Notes: a model not told the origin generated them from the sequence alone. Shown: positions 1 to 8,789, numbered from the stretch's first letter. The stretch is 64,000 nucleotides of DNA from Candidatus Solirubrobacter pratensis (GCF_000425945.1 NZ_KE384481.1:186001-250000), one strand, 5' to 3'. Numbers and translations: made by a program.

Positions 1-1
1 C

Positions 2-1057
2 CGCGAGAGGACGTACGAAGAGGTCGCCGAGCTGCTCTGGGCCGACGCGCGGGGTCCGCGCGCCGGCGGCGACGACGCGCGGGCGCTGCGGGCGGGCGGG
101 GATGCCGCGCGGGGTCCGCGCGCCGGCGGCCACGACGCCGCCGAGTCGCGCGCGGGCGGGGACGCCTCGGGATCGGCGCCGTGGGTCGCGGCCGGCGGTG
201 GCGCGGTCGCTGCCGCGGATGCCGTGGTGGCGCGCGGGGCGCGGCTCGTGGACCGGCTCCGCGTGATCGTCGCGCTCGCGGCGGCGGCGGACCCGCTTCG
301 CAACGATCTCCGGCCGCCGGTGGTGCGGCACGCCGCCCGGGGCCTCATCGCCGCGATGGTCGACGGGCTCCCGCGGCGATCCGAGGCCGTCGACGGGACG
401 GTCGCCGCGCGGCTGTGGTCGCGGCTGCACGATGTGGCACCGGAGCCGGCCCGCTTGAGGGCGCTCAATGCCGCGCTGGTGCTGCTCGCGGACCATGAGC
501 TGGCGGTCTCGGCGCTCGCGGCGCGGGTGGCGGCGAGCGCGTGGGCGGACCCGTACCTCGTCGTGCTCGCCGGCCTGAGTGCGCTCGGCGGCCCGCTGCA
601 CGGCGGCGCGCCCGGGGCGGTCGAGCGGCTCTTCGCGCAGCTGCGCGAGCCGGGCGACGTCGCCGCCGCCCTGGGTGAGCGGCTGGCGGCCGGCGAGTCG
701 CTGCCCGGGTTCGGCCACAAGATCTACCGTGGCGCCGACCCGCGCGCCGAGACGCTGCTCGGCCTGGTCCGCGAGGCGAGCCCTGAGCGGCAGCCCGTGA
801 TCGACGAGGTGCTGCGCCTCGCGGGGCGCCACGACGGCCCGAAGCCGAACGTCGACCTCGCCCTCGGCGCCATGTCCGACGCGTTCGGCTTCGTGCCGGG
901 CGCCGCCGAGACGATCTTCGCGATCGCCCGCACGGCGGGCTTCATCGCCCAGGCGCTCGAGGAGTACCCGCACCGGCTCCGCTTCCGCGCGAAGGCGGCA
1001 TACGTGGGAGCTGCCCCAGAGGCGGCCGCCGGACGTCGCGGCAACGGCCCGCGGTGA
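2..1057 (+). CDS. Citrate synthase-family protein, 5'-truncated by window edge
   Basis: The reading frame is open from base 2, so the N-terminus lies outside the window. The visible part starts with RTYEEVAELLW, the usual start of the citrate synthase fold, and keeps all three catalytic regions: His in LGGPLHGGAPGAV (visible residue ~200), His in PGFGHKIYRGADPR (~239) and Asp in KPNVDLALGAMSDAFG (~285). Citrate synthases condense acetyl-CoA (or propionyl-CoA) with oxaloacetate in the cytosol; the exact substrate cannot be told. Residues ~15-60 are an unusual Ala/Gly/Arg/Asp-rich linker in which ARGPRAGG occurs twice, 60 bp apart, where the family normally has a short helix connection. It ends convergently with the next gene across a hairpin. 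Confidence 0.88.
   Translation, partial: RERTYEEVAELLWADARGPRAGGDDARALRAGGDAARGPRAGGHDAAESRAGGDASGSAPWVAAGGGAVAAADAVVARGARLVDRLRVIVALAAAADPLRNDLRPPVVRHAARGLIAAMVDGLPRRSEAVDGTVAARLWSRLHDVAPEPARLRALNAALVLLADHELAVSALAARVAASAWADPYLVVLAGLSALGGPLHGGAPGAVERLFAQLREPGDVAAALGERLAAGESLPGFGHKIYRGADPRAETLLGLVREASPERQPVIDEVLRLAGRHDGPKPNVDLALGAMSDAFGFVPGAAETIFAIARTAGFIAQALEEYPHRLRFRAKAAYVGAAPEAAAGRRGNGPR
46..130 (+). repeat. Duplicated GC-rich segment inside the citrate synthase-like gene
   Basis: A block of about 25 bases coding for ARGPRAGG occurs at about 46-70 and again at 106-130, exactly 60 bp apart and in the same frame. Its surroundings are similar low-complexity GC-rich codons. It looks like an in-frame expansion of a surface linker. 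Confidence 0.75.
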
Positions 1058-1085
1058 CGTGGGCCGCCGGAGCGACGCGGCCGAA

Positions 1086-1119
1086 GGCGCGCGGGTGAGG
1101 TGGCCCTTGCCCGCGCGCC
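1086..1119. terminator. Bidirectional terminator-like hairpin
   Basis: A perfect 10-bp inverted repeat (arms 1086-1095 GGCGCGCGGG and 1110-1119) with a 14-nt loop lies in the 67-bp gap between the convergent citrate synthase-like gene and the exported-protein gene. There is no clear U-tract on either strand, so termination is inferred from position and stem strength. Confidence 0.55.
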
Positions 1120-1124
1120 GGAGA

Positions 1125-1748
1125 TCAGGACCGCGCTCGCGGGTCGACGTAGACGTCGTCGATCTGCCAGCTGCCGCCGAGCAGCGGCGCGAAGCGGAAG
1201 CGGACGGCGGTCTGGTCGGGCGGGAGCAGCGGGAGCAGGTTCGCGATCACCGCGTAGGGCAGCGTCGGGTGCCAGCCGCCGCCGAGGTCGACGCCGATCG
1301 GCAGCGTGACCCAGACGTTCAGCGACGTCTGCACGTCCACCCACACCGAGAGCGTCGACAGCAGCCCGCTGCTCTTCTTGGAGAAGAACCGCAGCGTCGG
1401 CTCGCTCAGTCCCACGCACACCGGCGGCGAGACCGCGACCGAGCCCGCGGGCAGCGACAGCGACCTGCTGTCCGCCCCGGTGCCGATCTTGGGGGACGCA
1501 TCCCCCGCGATGACCTTCGCCCCGCCCGACAGCGTCCAGCCGTCGGCGCCCGTCTCGAAGTCGTCGACCTGCTTGTAGCTGGACGAGTCGCCCCACGGCT
1601 TGAACGCCTGCGTGATCTCCGGATCGCCGCAGCCCGTGGCCGACTTCGTCAACACGCCGGCCTGCGCCGGCGCACTCACCGCCGCTGAGGCGGCGGTCAT
1701 CGCGATCGCGGCCCCCGCCGCTCGCGCGATGCGCATTCTCCTTGTCAT
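1125..1748 (-). CDS. Exported protein of unknown function (207 aa)
   Basis: The N-terminus has a clear Sec signal peptide: MTRRMRIARAAG, a hydrophobic Ala/Val core and a likely cleavage site after SAPAQA (~residue 30). The mature part is Ser/Val/Leu-rich and probably all-beta. It holds two Cys residues (GCGDPE and PPVCVG) that could form a disulfide, and ends with GSWQIDDVYVDPR, an ending seen in carbohydrate-binding or jelly-roll-like secreted proteins; that resemblance is from memory. A GGAGG sequence 10 nt upstream supports the first ATG, though a second in-frame ATG four codons later follows AAGGAG directly. It is divergent from the HD-GYP gene. No specific function can be assigned. Confidence 0.7.
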   Translation of the reverse strand: MTRRMRIARAAGAAIAMTAASAAVSAPAQAGVLTKSATGCGDPEITQAFKPWGDSSSYKQVDDFETGADGWTLSGGAKVIAGDASPKIGTGADSRSLSLPAGSVAVSPPVCVGLSEPTLRFFSKKSSGLLSTLSVWVDVQTSLNVWVTLPIGVDLGGGWHPTLPYAVIANLLPLLPPDQTAVRFRFAPLLGGSWQIDDVYVDPRARS

Positions 1749-1854
1749 CTGAGCCTGACCTCCGTGACGGCTCGGGAAACCTTGTCCCTCCTAAAGTCGG
1801 CCGGTCAGGCAGCCGACCACATAGGACACCCGTCGACTGACGGCCCAGCGACGC

Positions 1855-3276
1855 ATGTCCATGCCCACGACGCAAGCCCTCGATGCCGGTACCGAGCGCC
1901 TGATCGCGGAGGTCCGTGCGCGCCGCGAGCAGGCGCTTCCCGCGCGCGAGCGCGTGGTGGAGGCGACGCTCGCCGCCGCGACGGTCGCCGCCGCGCTGGC
2001 CTTGGCGCTGGTCGCCGACTCCGACCGAGCGTTCTCGCTCCCGCTCGCCGTCGCGTTCACGGCCGCGGTCGGCATCGTCTCGCGCGTCAGCTTCGCCGTC
2101 GGCGACGGGCGCGTAGTCCCGACGCAGCTCGTCTTCGTCCCCATGCTCCTGCTGCTGCCCACGCCGCTCGTGCCGCTGCTCGTCGTCGGCGGGATGGTCG
2201 CGTCGCTCGCGGGCCCGGCGCTGCGCAAGAGCATGCCGCGCGAGCGGATGCTGCTCGCCATCAACGACGCCACCTTCGCGCTCGCCCCCGCGTTCGTGCT
2301 GACCGCGCTCGGCGCCGAGTCGCCCTCCTGGCCGCGCTGGCCGGAGTACATCGCCGCGCTCGCGGCGCAGTTCGCCGCCGACACGGTGCGCGAGACGCTG
2401 CGCTCCTACCTCGCCGCCGGTGTCGCGCCACGCGTCGTGCTGCAGGAGATGCTCGAGGTCTTCCGGATCGACGCGCTGCTCGTGCCCATCGGCCTCCTCG
2501 CCGCGCTCGCCGCCGCCGACGCGCCCGCCACCGCGCTGCTCGTGCTCCCGCTCGTCTACCTGCTCGTCCACTTCTCGCGCGAGCGCGAGGCGCGCATCAA
2601 CCAGTCGATCGAGATGACCCGCTCCTTCCGCGGCACCGCGCTGCTGCTGCGCGACCTGCTCGAACAGGATGACGAGTACACCGGCCACCACACCGAGGAC
2701 GTCGTCGACCTGTCCGTACGCGTCGCCGTGCGGATGGGCGTCAGCGAGGCGATCAAGCGCGAGACCGAGCTCGGCGCGCTCCTGCACGACATCGGCAAGA
2801 TCCACATCCCCGACGCGATCATCAACAAGCCCGGCAAGCTCGACGAGGAGGAGTGGGCGATCATGAAGACGCACACGATCCTCGGGCAGCGGATGCTCGA
2901 CCGGGTCGGCGGGATGCTCACCCGGGTCGGCCTGCTCGTGCGCGCCTCGCACGAGCGCTACGACGGCGGCGGCTACCCGGACGGCCTGCGCGGCGAGGAG
3001 ATCCCGCTCGGCGCCCGCATCGTCGCCGCCTGCGACTCCTTCAATGCGATGACCACGACGCGCTCCTACCGCAAGGCGCTGCCCGTGTCGCACGCCGTCG
3101 CGGAGCTCGAGCGCTGCTCGGGCACCCAGTTCGACCCCGCCGTGGTCGACGCGCTGCTGGCCGTGATCGGCGACCCCGGATGGACGCTCACCGTCCGCGA
3201 GCCGGCGGACAAGCCGGCCACCGACGCGCGCCTAGGCGAGGGCCCGGCGAACGTCCACGACGCGATACGGGCGTGA
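1855..3276 (+). CDS. Membrane-bound HD-GYP domain phosphodiesterase
   Basis: This 473-aa protein has an N-terminal half with about five or six hydrophobic segments (roughly residues 25-250) and a cytoplasmic C-terminal HD-GYP domain. The HD-GYP signature is complete: an upstream HHTED at ~278, LLHDIGKIHIPD with His311-Asp312, a downstream HT, ASHERYDGGGYPDGL and DSFNAMTTTRSYRKAL. HD-GYP proteins hydrolyse cyclic di-GMP (some members act on related cyclic dinucleotides) using a bi- or trinuclear metal centre. No GGDEF partner domain is present, so this is probably a membrane-signal-controlled c-di-GMP hydrolase. ATGs occur at codons 1 and 3 and no good Shine-Dalgarno is visible. It converges on the FAD/GcvT gene. 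Confidence 0.92.
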   Translation: MSMPTTQALDAGTERLIAEVRARREQALPARERVVEATLAAATVAAALALALVADSDRAFSLPLAVAFTAAVGIVSRVSFAVGDGRVVPTQLVFVPMLLLLPTPLVPLLVVGGMVASLAGPALRKSMPRERMLLAINDATFALAPAFVLTALGAESPSWPRWPEYIAALAAQFAADTVRETLRSYLAAGVAPRVVLQEMLEVFRIDALLVPIGLLAALAAADAPATALLVLPLVYLLVHFSREREARINQSIEMTRSFRGTALLLRDLLEQDDEYTGHHTEDVVDLSVRVAVRMGVSEAIKRETELGALLHDIGKIHIPDAIINKPGKLDEEEWAIMKTHTILGQRMLDRVGGMLTRVGLLVRASHERYDGGGYPDGLRGEEIPLGARIVAACDSFNAMTTTRSYRKALPVSHAVAELERCSGTQFDPAVVDALLAVIGDPGWTLTVREPADKPATDARLGEGPANVHDAIRA

Positions 3277-3327
3277 GTCCGGTCACGGGGCGGGCGCGAA
3301 GACTCGCGATCGTCTCCGCCGGGGGAC

Positions 3328-5739
3328 CTAGGCGCGGACCCGCTCCCCGCGCGGGTCGTAGAGCGGCTCCTCGGCCACGGCGCCGGCCACGCGCGCGCCG
3401 AACACCTCGACGTCGACCTCCGTCCCGGGCTGCGCGTGCTCGGCGGGCAGGTACGCGTAGGCGATCGAGCACTCGACCGTGTAGCCGTAGCCGCCGCTCG
3501 TCACGCGCCCCGCGACCGCGCCGTCCACCCGCACCGGCTCGTTCCCCAGCGCGACCGCGCGCGGGTCGTCGAGCACGAGGCAGCACAGCCGCCGCGCCGG
3601 CTCCTCCACCAGCGCCGCGCGCCCGAGGAACTCCTTGTCGCGCTTGACGCAGAACCCGAGCCCCGCCTCGTACGGCGTGTCGTCGGACGTGATGTCGGCG
3701 CCCCACACGCGGTAGCCCTTCTCGAGCCGCAGCGAGTCGATCGCGCGGTAGCCGCCGGCGACGAGCCCGTGCGGCGCGCCCGCCTCCCACAGCGTCCGCC
3801 ACAGCGCCGTGCCGTACTCCGCCGGGCAGTAGAGCTCCCACCCGAGCTCGCCGACGTAGGTCACCCGCAGCGCGCGCACCGGCACGTCGCCGACGGCGAT
3901 GTCCCGCCAGCTCATGTAGGGGAATGTCAGATCGTCCGTGCACGCGCCGACCATCACGGCACGAGCCCGAGGACCCCACAACCCGATGCAGGCCCAGCGC
4001 GAGGTGACGTCCACGACGTCGACGCCCTCGCCCGCGTGGCGCGCGATCCATGCCAGGTCGTGGCGGCCGAACGCGGTGCCGGTGACGATCGAGAAGCGGT
4101 CCTCGGCGAGCCGCGCGACCGTGAAATCGCACTCGATCCCGCCGCGCGAGTTGAGCATCTGCGTGTAGGTGACCTTGCCGACCTCGCGCGCGACGCGGTT
4201 GTCGCACAACCGCTCGAGCAGCTCCGCCGCCCGCGGGCCGGAGACCTCCAACTTCGCGAACGACGTCTCGTCGAACAGCGCCGCGGCCTCGCGCGCGGCC
4301 CGGTGCTCGGCCGCGATCGCGGGCGACCAGTGCATCCCCGCCCAGCCGCGCGGGCGCTCCGCGTCCGCGCCTTCGTTGGCCGCGTACCAGTTCACGCGCT
4401 CCCAGCCCGACTTCTCCCCGAACACGGCGCCGTGGGCCTGGTGCCACGCGTAGATCGGGGACACCCGCAGCGGGCGCCCGGCCGCTCGTTCGTGGTTCGG
4501 ATACTTGATGTCGTAGTAGGTCTCGTAGGTCTCCTTCACGCGCGCCAGCGTGTAGCGAGGCGAGCGGTAGTGTTCGCCGAAGCGGCGCACGTCCATGTTC
4601 CACAGGTCCAGCGGCGGCTCGCCGGAGTCGATCCAGGACGCCATCACCCGCCCGACGCCGCCCGCGCCCGCGAGCCCGTGCGCGCAGAACCCGGCGGCGA
4701 CGAAGAGCCCGCGCACCGCCGTCTCCCCCAGGCAGAACTCGTTGTCGGGCGTGAACGCCTCAGGCCCGTTGATGAGCTTGGTGACCTTCACGTCCTCCAT
4801 CGCCGGGACGCGCATGCGCGCGGCGTCCGCGATCGGCTCGAAGCGGTCCCAGTCCTCCTCGAGCAGCCGGCCGTTGAAGTCGGCGGGGATCCCGCCGTCC
4901 GCATGCCAGGGCGCCGACTCGCGCTCGTAGCCGCCCATCACGAGCCCCGCCCCCTCCTCGCGGAAGTAGATGAGGTTGTCGGGGTCGCGCATCGTCGGGA
5001 GATGCCCGTTGCGGTTCCTGAACGGCTGCGTGACCAGGTACTCGTGCGCCATCGGCACGATCGGCACGCGCACGCCGGCCAGCGCGCCGATCTCCGCGGC
5101 GTACATGCCGCCGGCGTTGACCACGACCTCGCACTCGATGTCGCCGCGGTCGGTCTTCACGCCGCACACGCGCCCGCGCCGCAGGTCGAAGCCCGTGACC
5201 CGCGTGCGCGTGAAGACGGCGCAGCCGCCGCGCCGGGCGCCGTCGACGAGCGCGAACGTCAGCAGCGAGGGATCGAGGTAGCCGTCGGTCGGCAGCCACG
5301 ACGCCCCGAGCACGCCCGCGGTGCTCATCAGCGGGAACTTCGTCGCCGCCTCCTCGCCCGAGATCAGCTCCAGCGGCAGGCCGAACGTCGAGGCCCAGCC
5401 GGCCTGGCGGCGCGTCTCCTCCCAGCGCTGCGGCGAGCACGCCAGGCGCAGGCCGCCGCACTCGACCCAGCCGCAGTCGAGCGTCCGGTAGAGCTCGACC
5501 GAGTACATCATCATCCGCGTCAGCGTCAGCGAAGCGCGCAGCTGTCCGACGAGCCCGGCGGAGTGGAACGTGGATCCGCTCGTGAGGTCCGCACGCTCGA
5601 GCAGCACGACGTCGCGCCACCCGAGCCGCGCCAGGTGGTAGGCGATCGAGGCGCCGGCCACGCCGCCGCCCACGATCACGCAGCGGGCGCTCGCCGGAAG
5701 CTCCGAAGCGCGCCGCGGCGGCGCCGACCGTGGGCTCAC
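3328..5739 (-). CDS. Dimethylglycine/sarcosine dehydrogenase-like FAD protein with GcvT domains
   Basis: At 803 aa it has the length and domain order of dimethylglycine dehydrogenase and related N-demethylases: a DAO-type FAD domain (dinucleotide motif VIVGGGVAGASIAYHLA, residues 21-37), a middle FAO_M segment (~375-430), then GCV_T and C-terminal GCV_T domains (~430-800). GSTFHSAGL includes His59, which aligns by eye with the histidine that binds FAD covalently in mammalian DMGDH. Such enzymes oxidise an N-methyl amine and pass the one-carbon unit to tetrahydrofolate. The actual amine is unknown. The GTG start overlaps the kinase stop as GTGA, so translation is probably coupled. It is the last gene of the leftward operon permease-GntR-kinase-this gene. 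Confidence 0.9.
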   Translation of the reverse strand: MSPRSAPPRRASELPASARCVIVGGGVAGASIAYHLARLGWRDVVLLERADLTSGSTFHSAGLVGQLRASLTLTRMMMYSVELYRTLDCGWVECGGLRLACSPQRWEETRRQAGWASTFGLPLELISGEEAATKFPLMSTAGVLGASWLPTDGYLDPSLLTFALVDGARRGGCAVFTRTRVTGFDLRRGRVCGVKTDRGDIECEVVVNAGGMYAAEIGALAGVRVPIVPMAHEYLVTQPFRNRNGHLPTMRDPDNLIYFREEGAGLVMGGYERESAPWHADGGIPADFNGRLLEEDWDRFEPIADAARMRVPAMEDVKVTKLINGPEAFTPDNEFCLGETAVRGLFVAAGFCAHGLAGAGGVGRVMASWIDSGEPPLDLWNMDVRRFGEHYRSPRYTLARVKETYETYYDIKYPNHERAAGRPLRVSPIYAWHQAHGAVFGEKSGWERVNWYAANEGADAERPRGWAGMHWSPAIAAEHRAAREAAALFDETSFAKLEVSGPRAAELLERLCDNRVAREVGKVTYTQMLNSRGGIECDFTVARLAEDRFSIVTGTAFGRHDLAWIARHAGEGVDVVDVTSRWACIGLWGPRARAVMVGACTDDLTFPYMSWRDIAVGDVPVRALRVTYVGELGWELYCPAEYGTALWRTLWEAGAPHGLVAGGYRAIDSLRLEKGYRVWGADITSDDTPYEAGLGFCVKRDKEFLGRAALVEEPARRLCCLVLDDPRAVALGNEPVRVDGAVAGRVTSGGYGYTVECSIAYAYLPAEHAQPGTEVDVEVFGARVAGAVAEEPLYDPRGERVRA

Positions 5740-6680
5740 GCGCCGCCGCGCCCCTCAGGCGGCAGCGCCGGGACCGGCCGCGCATCCCGCAGCCAGGCCT
5801 CGAAGCACGGGTCGGCGAGCCGCTCGCGCACGCGCGCGAGGTGCGCCGCGGCATATGCGCCGAAGTCGAAGTCCAGCTCGGAGACCGCGCTCTGCACGAC
5901 CGCCCACATCGCCTCCCAGAACGCCGCCATCACGCGCATCAGCCGCAGCGCGGCGAGCTGGTCGGCGCGCGGCGGCGCGTCGAGGTACGCCTGCAGCAGG
6001 CGCTCCTCGCACGCCTCGTCGAAGTCGTTGTCGGACGCGAGGTTCGCGAGGTCGAAGAACGGGTCGCCCTGGCCCGCGTACTCCCAGTCGAGCAGCCGGA
6101 CCCGCTCGCCGTCGTGCATGAAGTTCGCCATCAGCAGGTCGTTGTGACACGGCGCGGACGCGCGCGTCCCGAGCGCGGCCGAGATCCGCGCCGCCGCGGC
6201 GGAGACCTCCTCGAAGCCGGCGGGCAGCGGCGCGCCGCGGCGCAGCGCGGTCGCGCGGTAGCGGGCGACGCGCTGCCACGGCGAGAACGCGTAGCCGAGC
6301 GGCGGGCCGGAGTGGACGCTGCGCAGCGCTGCCGCCACCTGCTCCAGCAGCGGCCCGCGGAGCTCCTCGGCGCCGACCGGGCGGCCCACGATGAACGACG
6401 TGACCAGGCACTCGAGCCGCGGCTCGAACGCGATCACGTCGGGCGCGATGCCGCGGGCGGCGCGCGTCGCGTCGCGCTCGGTCGCGCGATCGATCCCGAG
6501 CAGCGCCGTCTCCTTGCCCGGCAGCCGCAGGACGCAGTCGCGGCCCGCCCAGCGCAGGCGGTAGTTGCGGTTCGTGATGCCGCCTTCCAGACGCTCGGGC
6601 TCGGACTCCGGCTCGCCCAGGACCGGCCGCAGCGCATCGATCGCGGCCGCCAGGGGGGTCACGCCGGCGGCCCCGCTCAC
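5736..6680 (-). CDS. Choline/ethanolamine kinase-like phosphotransferase
   Basis: This 314-aa protein belongs to the aminoglycoside phosphotransferase/choline kinase fold. It has GGITNRNYRL as nucleotide-binding loop, the catalytic CHNDLLMANFM (His179-x-Asp181...Asn186) and the metal-binding LLDWEYAGQGDPFFDLA (Asp198). LicA-type bacterial choline kinases share exactly these elements. ATP-dependent phosphorylation of choline, ethanolamine or another amino alcohol is therefore likely, but the substrate is not proven. The GTG start overlaps the GntR stop (GTGA) and its own stop overlaps the FAD/GcvT start (GTGA), so the three genes form one tightly coupled unit. Its place in an amine locus fits a small amine substrate. 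Confidence 0.85.
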   Translation of the reverse strand: MSGAAGVTPLAAAIDALRPVLGEPESEPERLEGGITNRNYRLRWAGRDCVLRLPGKETALLGIDRATERDATRAARGIAPDVIAFEPRLECLVTSFIVGRPVGAEELRGPLLEQVAAALRSVHSGPPLGYAFSPWQRVARYRATALRRGAPLPAGFEEVSAAAARISAALGTRASAPCHNDLLMANFMHDGERVRLLDWEYAGQGDPFFDLANLASDNDFDEACEERLLQAYLDAPPRADQLAALRLMRVMAAFWEAMWAVVQSAVSELDFDFGAYAAAHLARVRERLADPCFEAWLRDARPVPALPPEGRGGA

Positions 6681-7051
6681 GGCCGCTCCACCAGCAGCGA
6701 TTCCCCGGCGCGCGGCTCCAGCTCGCCGGCGGGCAGCGCGAGTACGACGCGCAGCTCGTCGCCGTCCGGGTCCACGCGCACCACGCGCGCCTCGACGCGC
6801 ATCTGGTGCGCGCGCACGAACGTCCCCCGCCCCACGCCGCGGTCCACCAGCCCGCGCCGCGCGAGCGCGTCCAGCGCCTGGCGCAGCGTCATCCGGCTCA
6901 CGCCGAACGCCTGCGCGAGCGCGCGCTCGGGCGGGAGCCGCTCGCCCGCGGACAGCTCGCCGCCCTCGATGCGCTGCGCCAGCTGCGCCGCGATCTGCGC
7001 CCAGGCCGGCTCGTCGTCGCGACGGCGCAGGCGCAGGGTCAGCTTGCTCAT
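6677..7051 (-). CDS. Short GntR-family transcriptional regulator
   Basis: This 124-aa protein has a complete GntR winged helix-turn-helix at residues ~13-80 (PAWAQIAAQLAQRIEGGELSAGERLPPERAL...GVSRMTLRQALDALARRGLV...GRGTFV). It is followed by only about 45 residues of beta-rich sequence, far less than a UTRA/HutC or FadR effector domain. It may be a natural mini-regulator or the remnant of a HutC-type protein. AGGGGG about 8 nt before the ATG is supplied by the edge of the upstream 75-bp repeat array. It probably regulates the divergent amine operons through sites in 8790-8895; that link is inference. Confidence 0.82.
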   Translation of the reverse strand: MSKLTLRLRRRDDEPAWAQIAAQLAQRIEGGELSAGERLPPERALAQAFGVSRMTLRQALDALARRGLVDRGVGRGTFVRAHQMRVEARVVRVDPDGDELRVVLALPAGELEPRAGESLLVERP

Positions 7052-7262
7052 CGAGTCGCCCCCTGGGCGATTGCTCCCAGCGACGCGAGCGCGCAGCGCG
7101 AGGCGTCGCCCGTCACCTCGCCCGGGAGAATCGCCCCCCGGGCGATTGCTCCCAGCGACGCGAGCGCGCAGCGCGAGACGTCGCCCGTCACCCCGCCCGA
7201 GAGAATCGCCCCCTGGGCGATTGCTCCCAGCGACGCGAGCCCCCTGGGCGAGCCGTCGCCGG
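7052..7262. repeat. 75-bp tandem repeat, about 2.8 copies
   Basis: The core GGGCGATTGCTCCCAG starts at 7065, 7140 and 7215, an exact 75-bp period. The three copies fill the whole spacer from the permease stop codon to the GntR start codon. Each copy holds a small dyad (CTGGG or CCGGG, 8-nt loop, CCCAG) followed by a GC-rich half ending GTCGCCCGTCAC. The third copy is cut short and altered at its permease end. The unit is 25 codons long but lies outside both neighbouring genes. It looks like an intergenic minisatellite. Confidence 0.9.
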
Positions 7263-8789
7263 TCACGCCAGCTCTGCCCTCGCGCTCTCCGGGACCTTCG
7301 GCGCCGGGATCTCGTGCCGGCGGGCGGCGTAGAAGAGGCCGCCGACGATCAACACGAAGCCGAGCACCAGCCACAGGATCGGGATGTCGTTGAGGAAGCC
7401 CGGGAACGAGAGCAGGCCGCCGGTCTCGCTCGCCTTCGGGTTGGTGGCGACGCGATGCCAGGCGAAGTTGATCAGCATCGAGCCGCCCCAGACGAGCGCG
7501 AGGATGTTGACGAGCCGGCCCCAGCGCCCGAGCGAGAAGGCGCCCGGCGTGGTCGGGAAGCCGCGGCCGCGGGCGCGCAGGATCGCGAGGTTCGCGAGCA
7601 GGTAGGAGAGGTAGATCATCCCGCTGGCGGCGATCGCGATGTACGCCACGCCGGCGTACTTGAGCAGGAACAGCGCCGCCATCAGCGCGACGACGATGCA
7701 CGCGCCGACCGGCGTGCCCGTGCGCTCGTTGACCGTCTGCAGCACGCTCGAGCCCGGCAGCTGACGGTCGCGCGCCATGCCGTAGGCGAGCCGGATCGTC
7801 GACGCCTGGATCGCCAGGCAGCAGACGAAGATCGCGAAGGAGACGACGAACAGGTAGCCGGTCGCGAGCGCGCTCGAGAGGTTGCCCTGGATGATCTCCG
7901 GCGGCGAGATGCCGCCGCCGGCGACGACCTTCGAGAGGTCGCCCGGGATCGCCATCAGCATCGCCCAGAGGAAGACGAAGCCGATCACGAACGCGGCGCC
8001 GATCGAGCCGAGCACGGCGCGCGGCGCCGCGCGCCGCGGGTCGCGCGTCTCCTCCGCGAGGGTCGAGGCCGTGTCGAACCCGTAGATCACGAACAGGCCC
8101 ATGAACATCGCGACGAGGAAGTTGCCCGCGGTGAAGTCGGCGCCGCCGGTGTGGAAGACGACGCCGACGCCCTGGTTGTTGTGGAAGAGCGCGAGGATGA
8201 TCGCGAAGACGAACAGCCCGAGCAGCTCGAACAGCACGCCGGTGTTGTTGATCAGCGCCACCACGCGCACGCCGAAGACGTTCATCAGCGTGATCACCAC
8301 GAGCGCGATCGCCGCGATCCACTTCTGGTTCGTGAGCGAGCCGGCGTTCATCGAGATGCCGATGTCGTCGAGCATCGGGATCAGGGTCAGCGGCAGCGTC
8401 GCGACGACGGCGGCGATCGTCAGCGCGCCCGCCCACAGGTAGATCCAGCCGGAGAACCACGCGTAGGCCTTCGAGCGCGCGAGGTACTTGGTCCACTGGA
8501 ACACGGAGCCCGCGATCGGGAAGTGGCTCGAGACCTCGGCGAAGTTCATCGCGACGATGAACTGCCCGAGCGCCACGACCGGCCACGTCCAGAAGAAGGC
8601 GCCGCCGAGCGTCCCGACCCCGAGGATGAACAGCGTGAAGATGCCCGTCGCCGGCGAGATGTAGGAGAACGCGGCGGCGAACGAGCTGAAGAAGTGCAGC
8701 CGCCGGTGCAGGCGCTGCTCATAGCCGAACTGCGCGAGGTCGGCGCTGTCGTCGACGGCGCCGGCGGCAGGACGTGCGGTCGCTGTCAT
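7263..8789 (-). CDS. APC-superfamily amino acid/amine permease
   Basis: At 508 aa with about twelve hydrophobic segments this is a typical APC transporter. The N-terminus LAQFGYEQRLHRRLHFFSSFAAAFSYISPATGIFTLF matches the amino acid/GABA/ethanolamine permease branch, and AGSVFQWTKYL and the ETRDPRRAAPRAV loop are also characteristic. The start MTATARP at 8789 was chosen because longer in-frame extensions lack the family pattern and would overlap the divergent gene; AAAGGG lies about 12 nt upstream. It is the first gene of the leftward amine operon and faces the glutamine-synthetase-like gene across a 106-bp operator region. Probable role: uptake of the amine substrate by proton symport. Confidence 0.9.
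   Translation of the reverse strand: MTATARPAAGAVDDSADLAQFGYEQRLHRRLHFFSSFAAAFSYISPATGIFTLFILGVGTLGGAFFWTWPVVALGQFIVAMNFAEVSSHFPIAGSVFQWTKYLARSKAYAWFSGWIYLWAGALTIAAVVATLPLTLIPMLDDIGISMNAGSLTNQKWIAAIALVVITLMNVFGVRVVALINNTGVLFELLGLFVFAIILALFHNNQGVGVVFHTGGADFTAGNFLVAMFMGLFVIYGFDTASTLAEETRDPRRAAPRAVLGSIGAAFVIGFVFLWAMLMAIPGDLSKVVAGGGISPPEIIQGNLSSALATGYLFVVSFAIFVCCLAIQASTIRLAYGMARDRQLPGSSVLQTVNERTGTPVGACIVVALMAALFLLKYAGVAYIAIAASGMIYLSYLLANLAILRARGRGFPTTPGAFSLGRWGRLVNILALVWGGSMLINFAWHRVATNPKASETGGLLSFPGFLNDIPILWLVLGFVLIVGGLFYAARRHEIPAPKVPESARAELA

Noticed and set aside
724-3093. Long minus-strand open frame across the exported protein and HD-GYP genes
   Set aside because: Its translation is Arg/Gly/Asp-rich without family pattern and lies antisense to well-supported genes; only high GC keeps it open.
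3277-3327. Terminator between the HD-GYP and FAD/GcvT genes
   Set aside because: The gap has short dyads but no stem comparable to the hairpins found at the other convergent junctions.
3436-6147. 903-codon plus-strand frame opposite the FAD/GcvT gene
   Set aside because: It has Arg/Ala/His/Val-rich composition typical of the antisense frame and no domain pattern.
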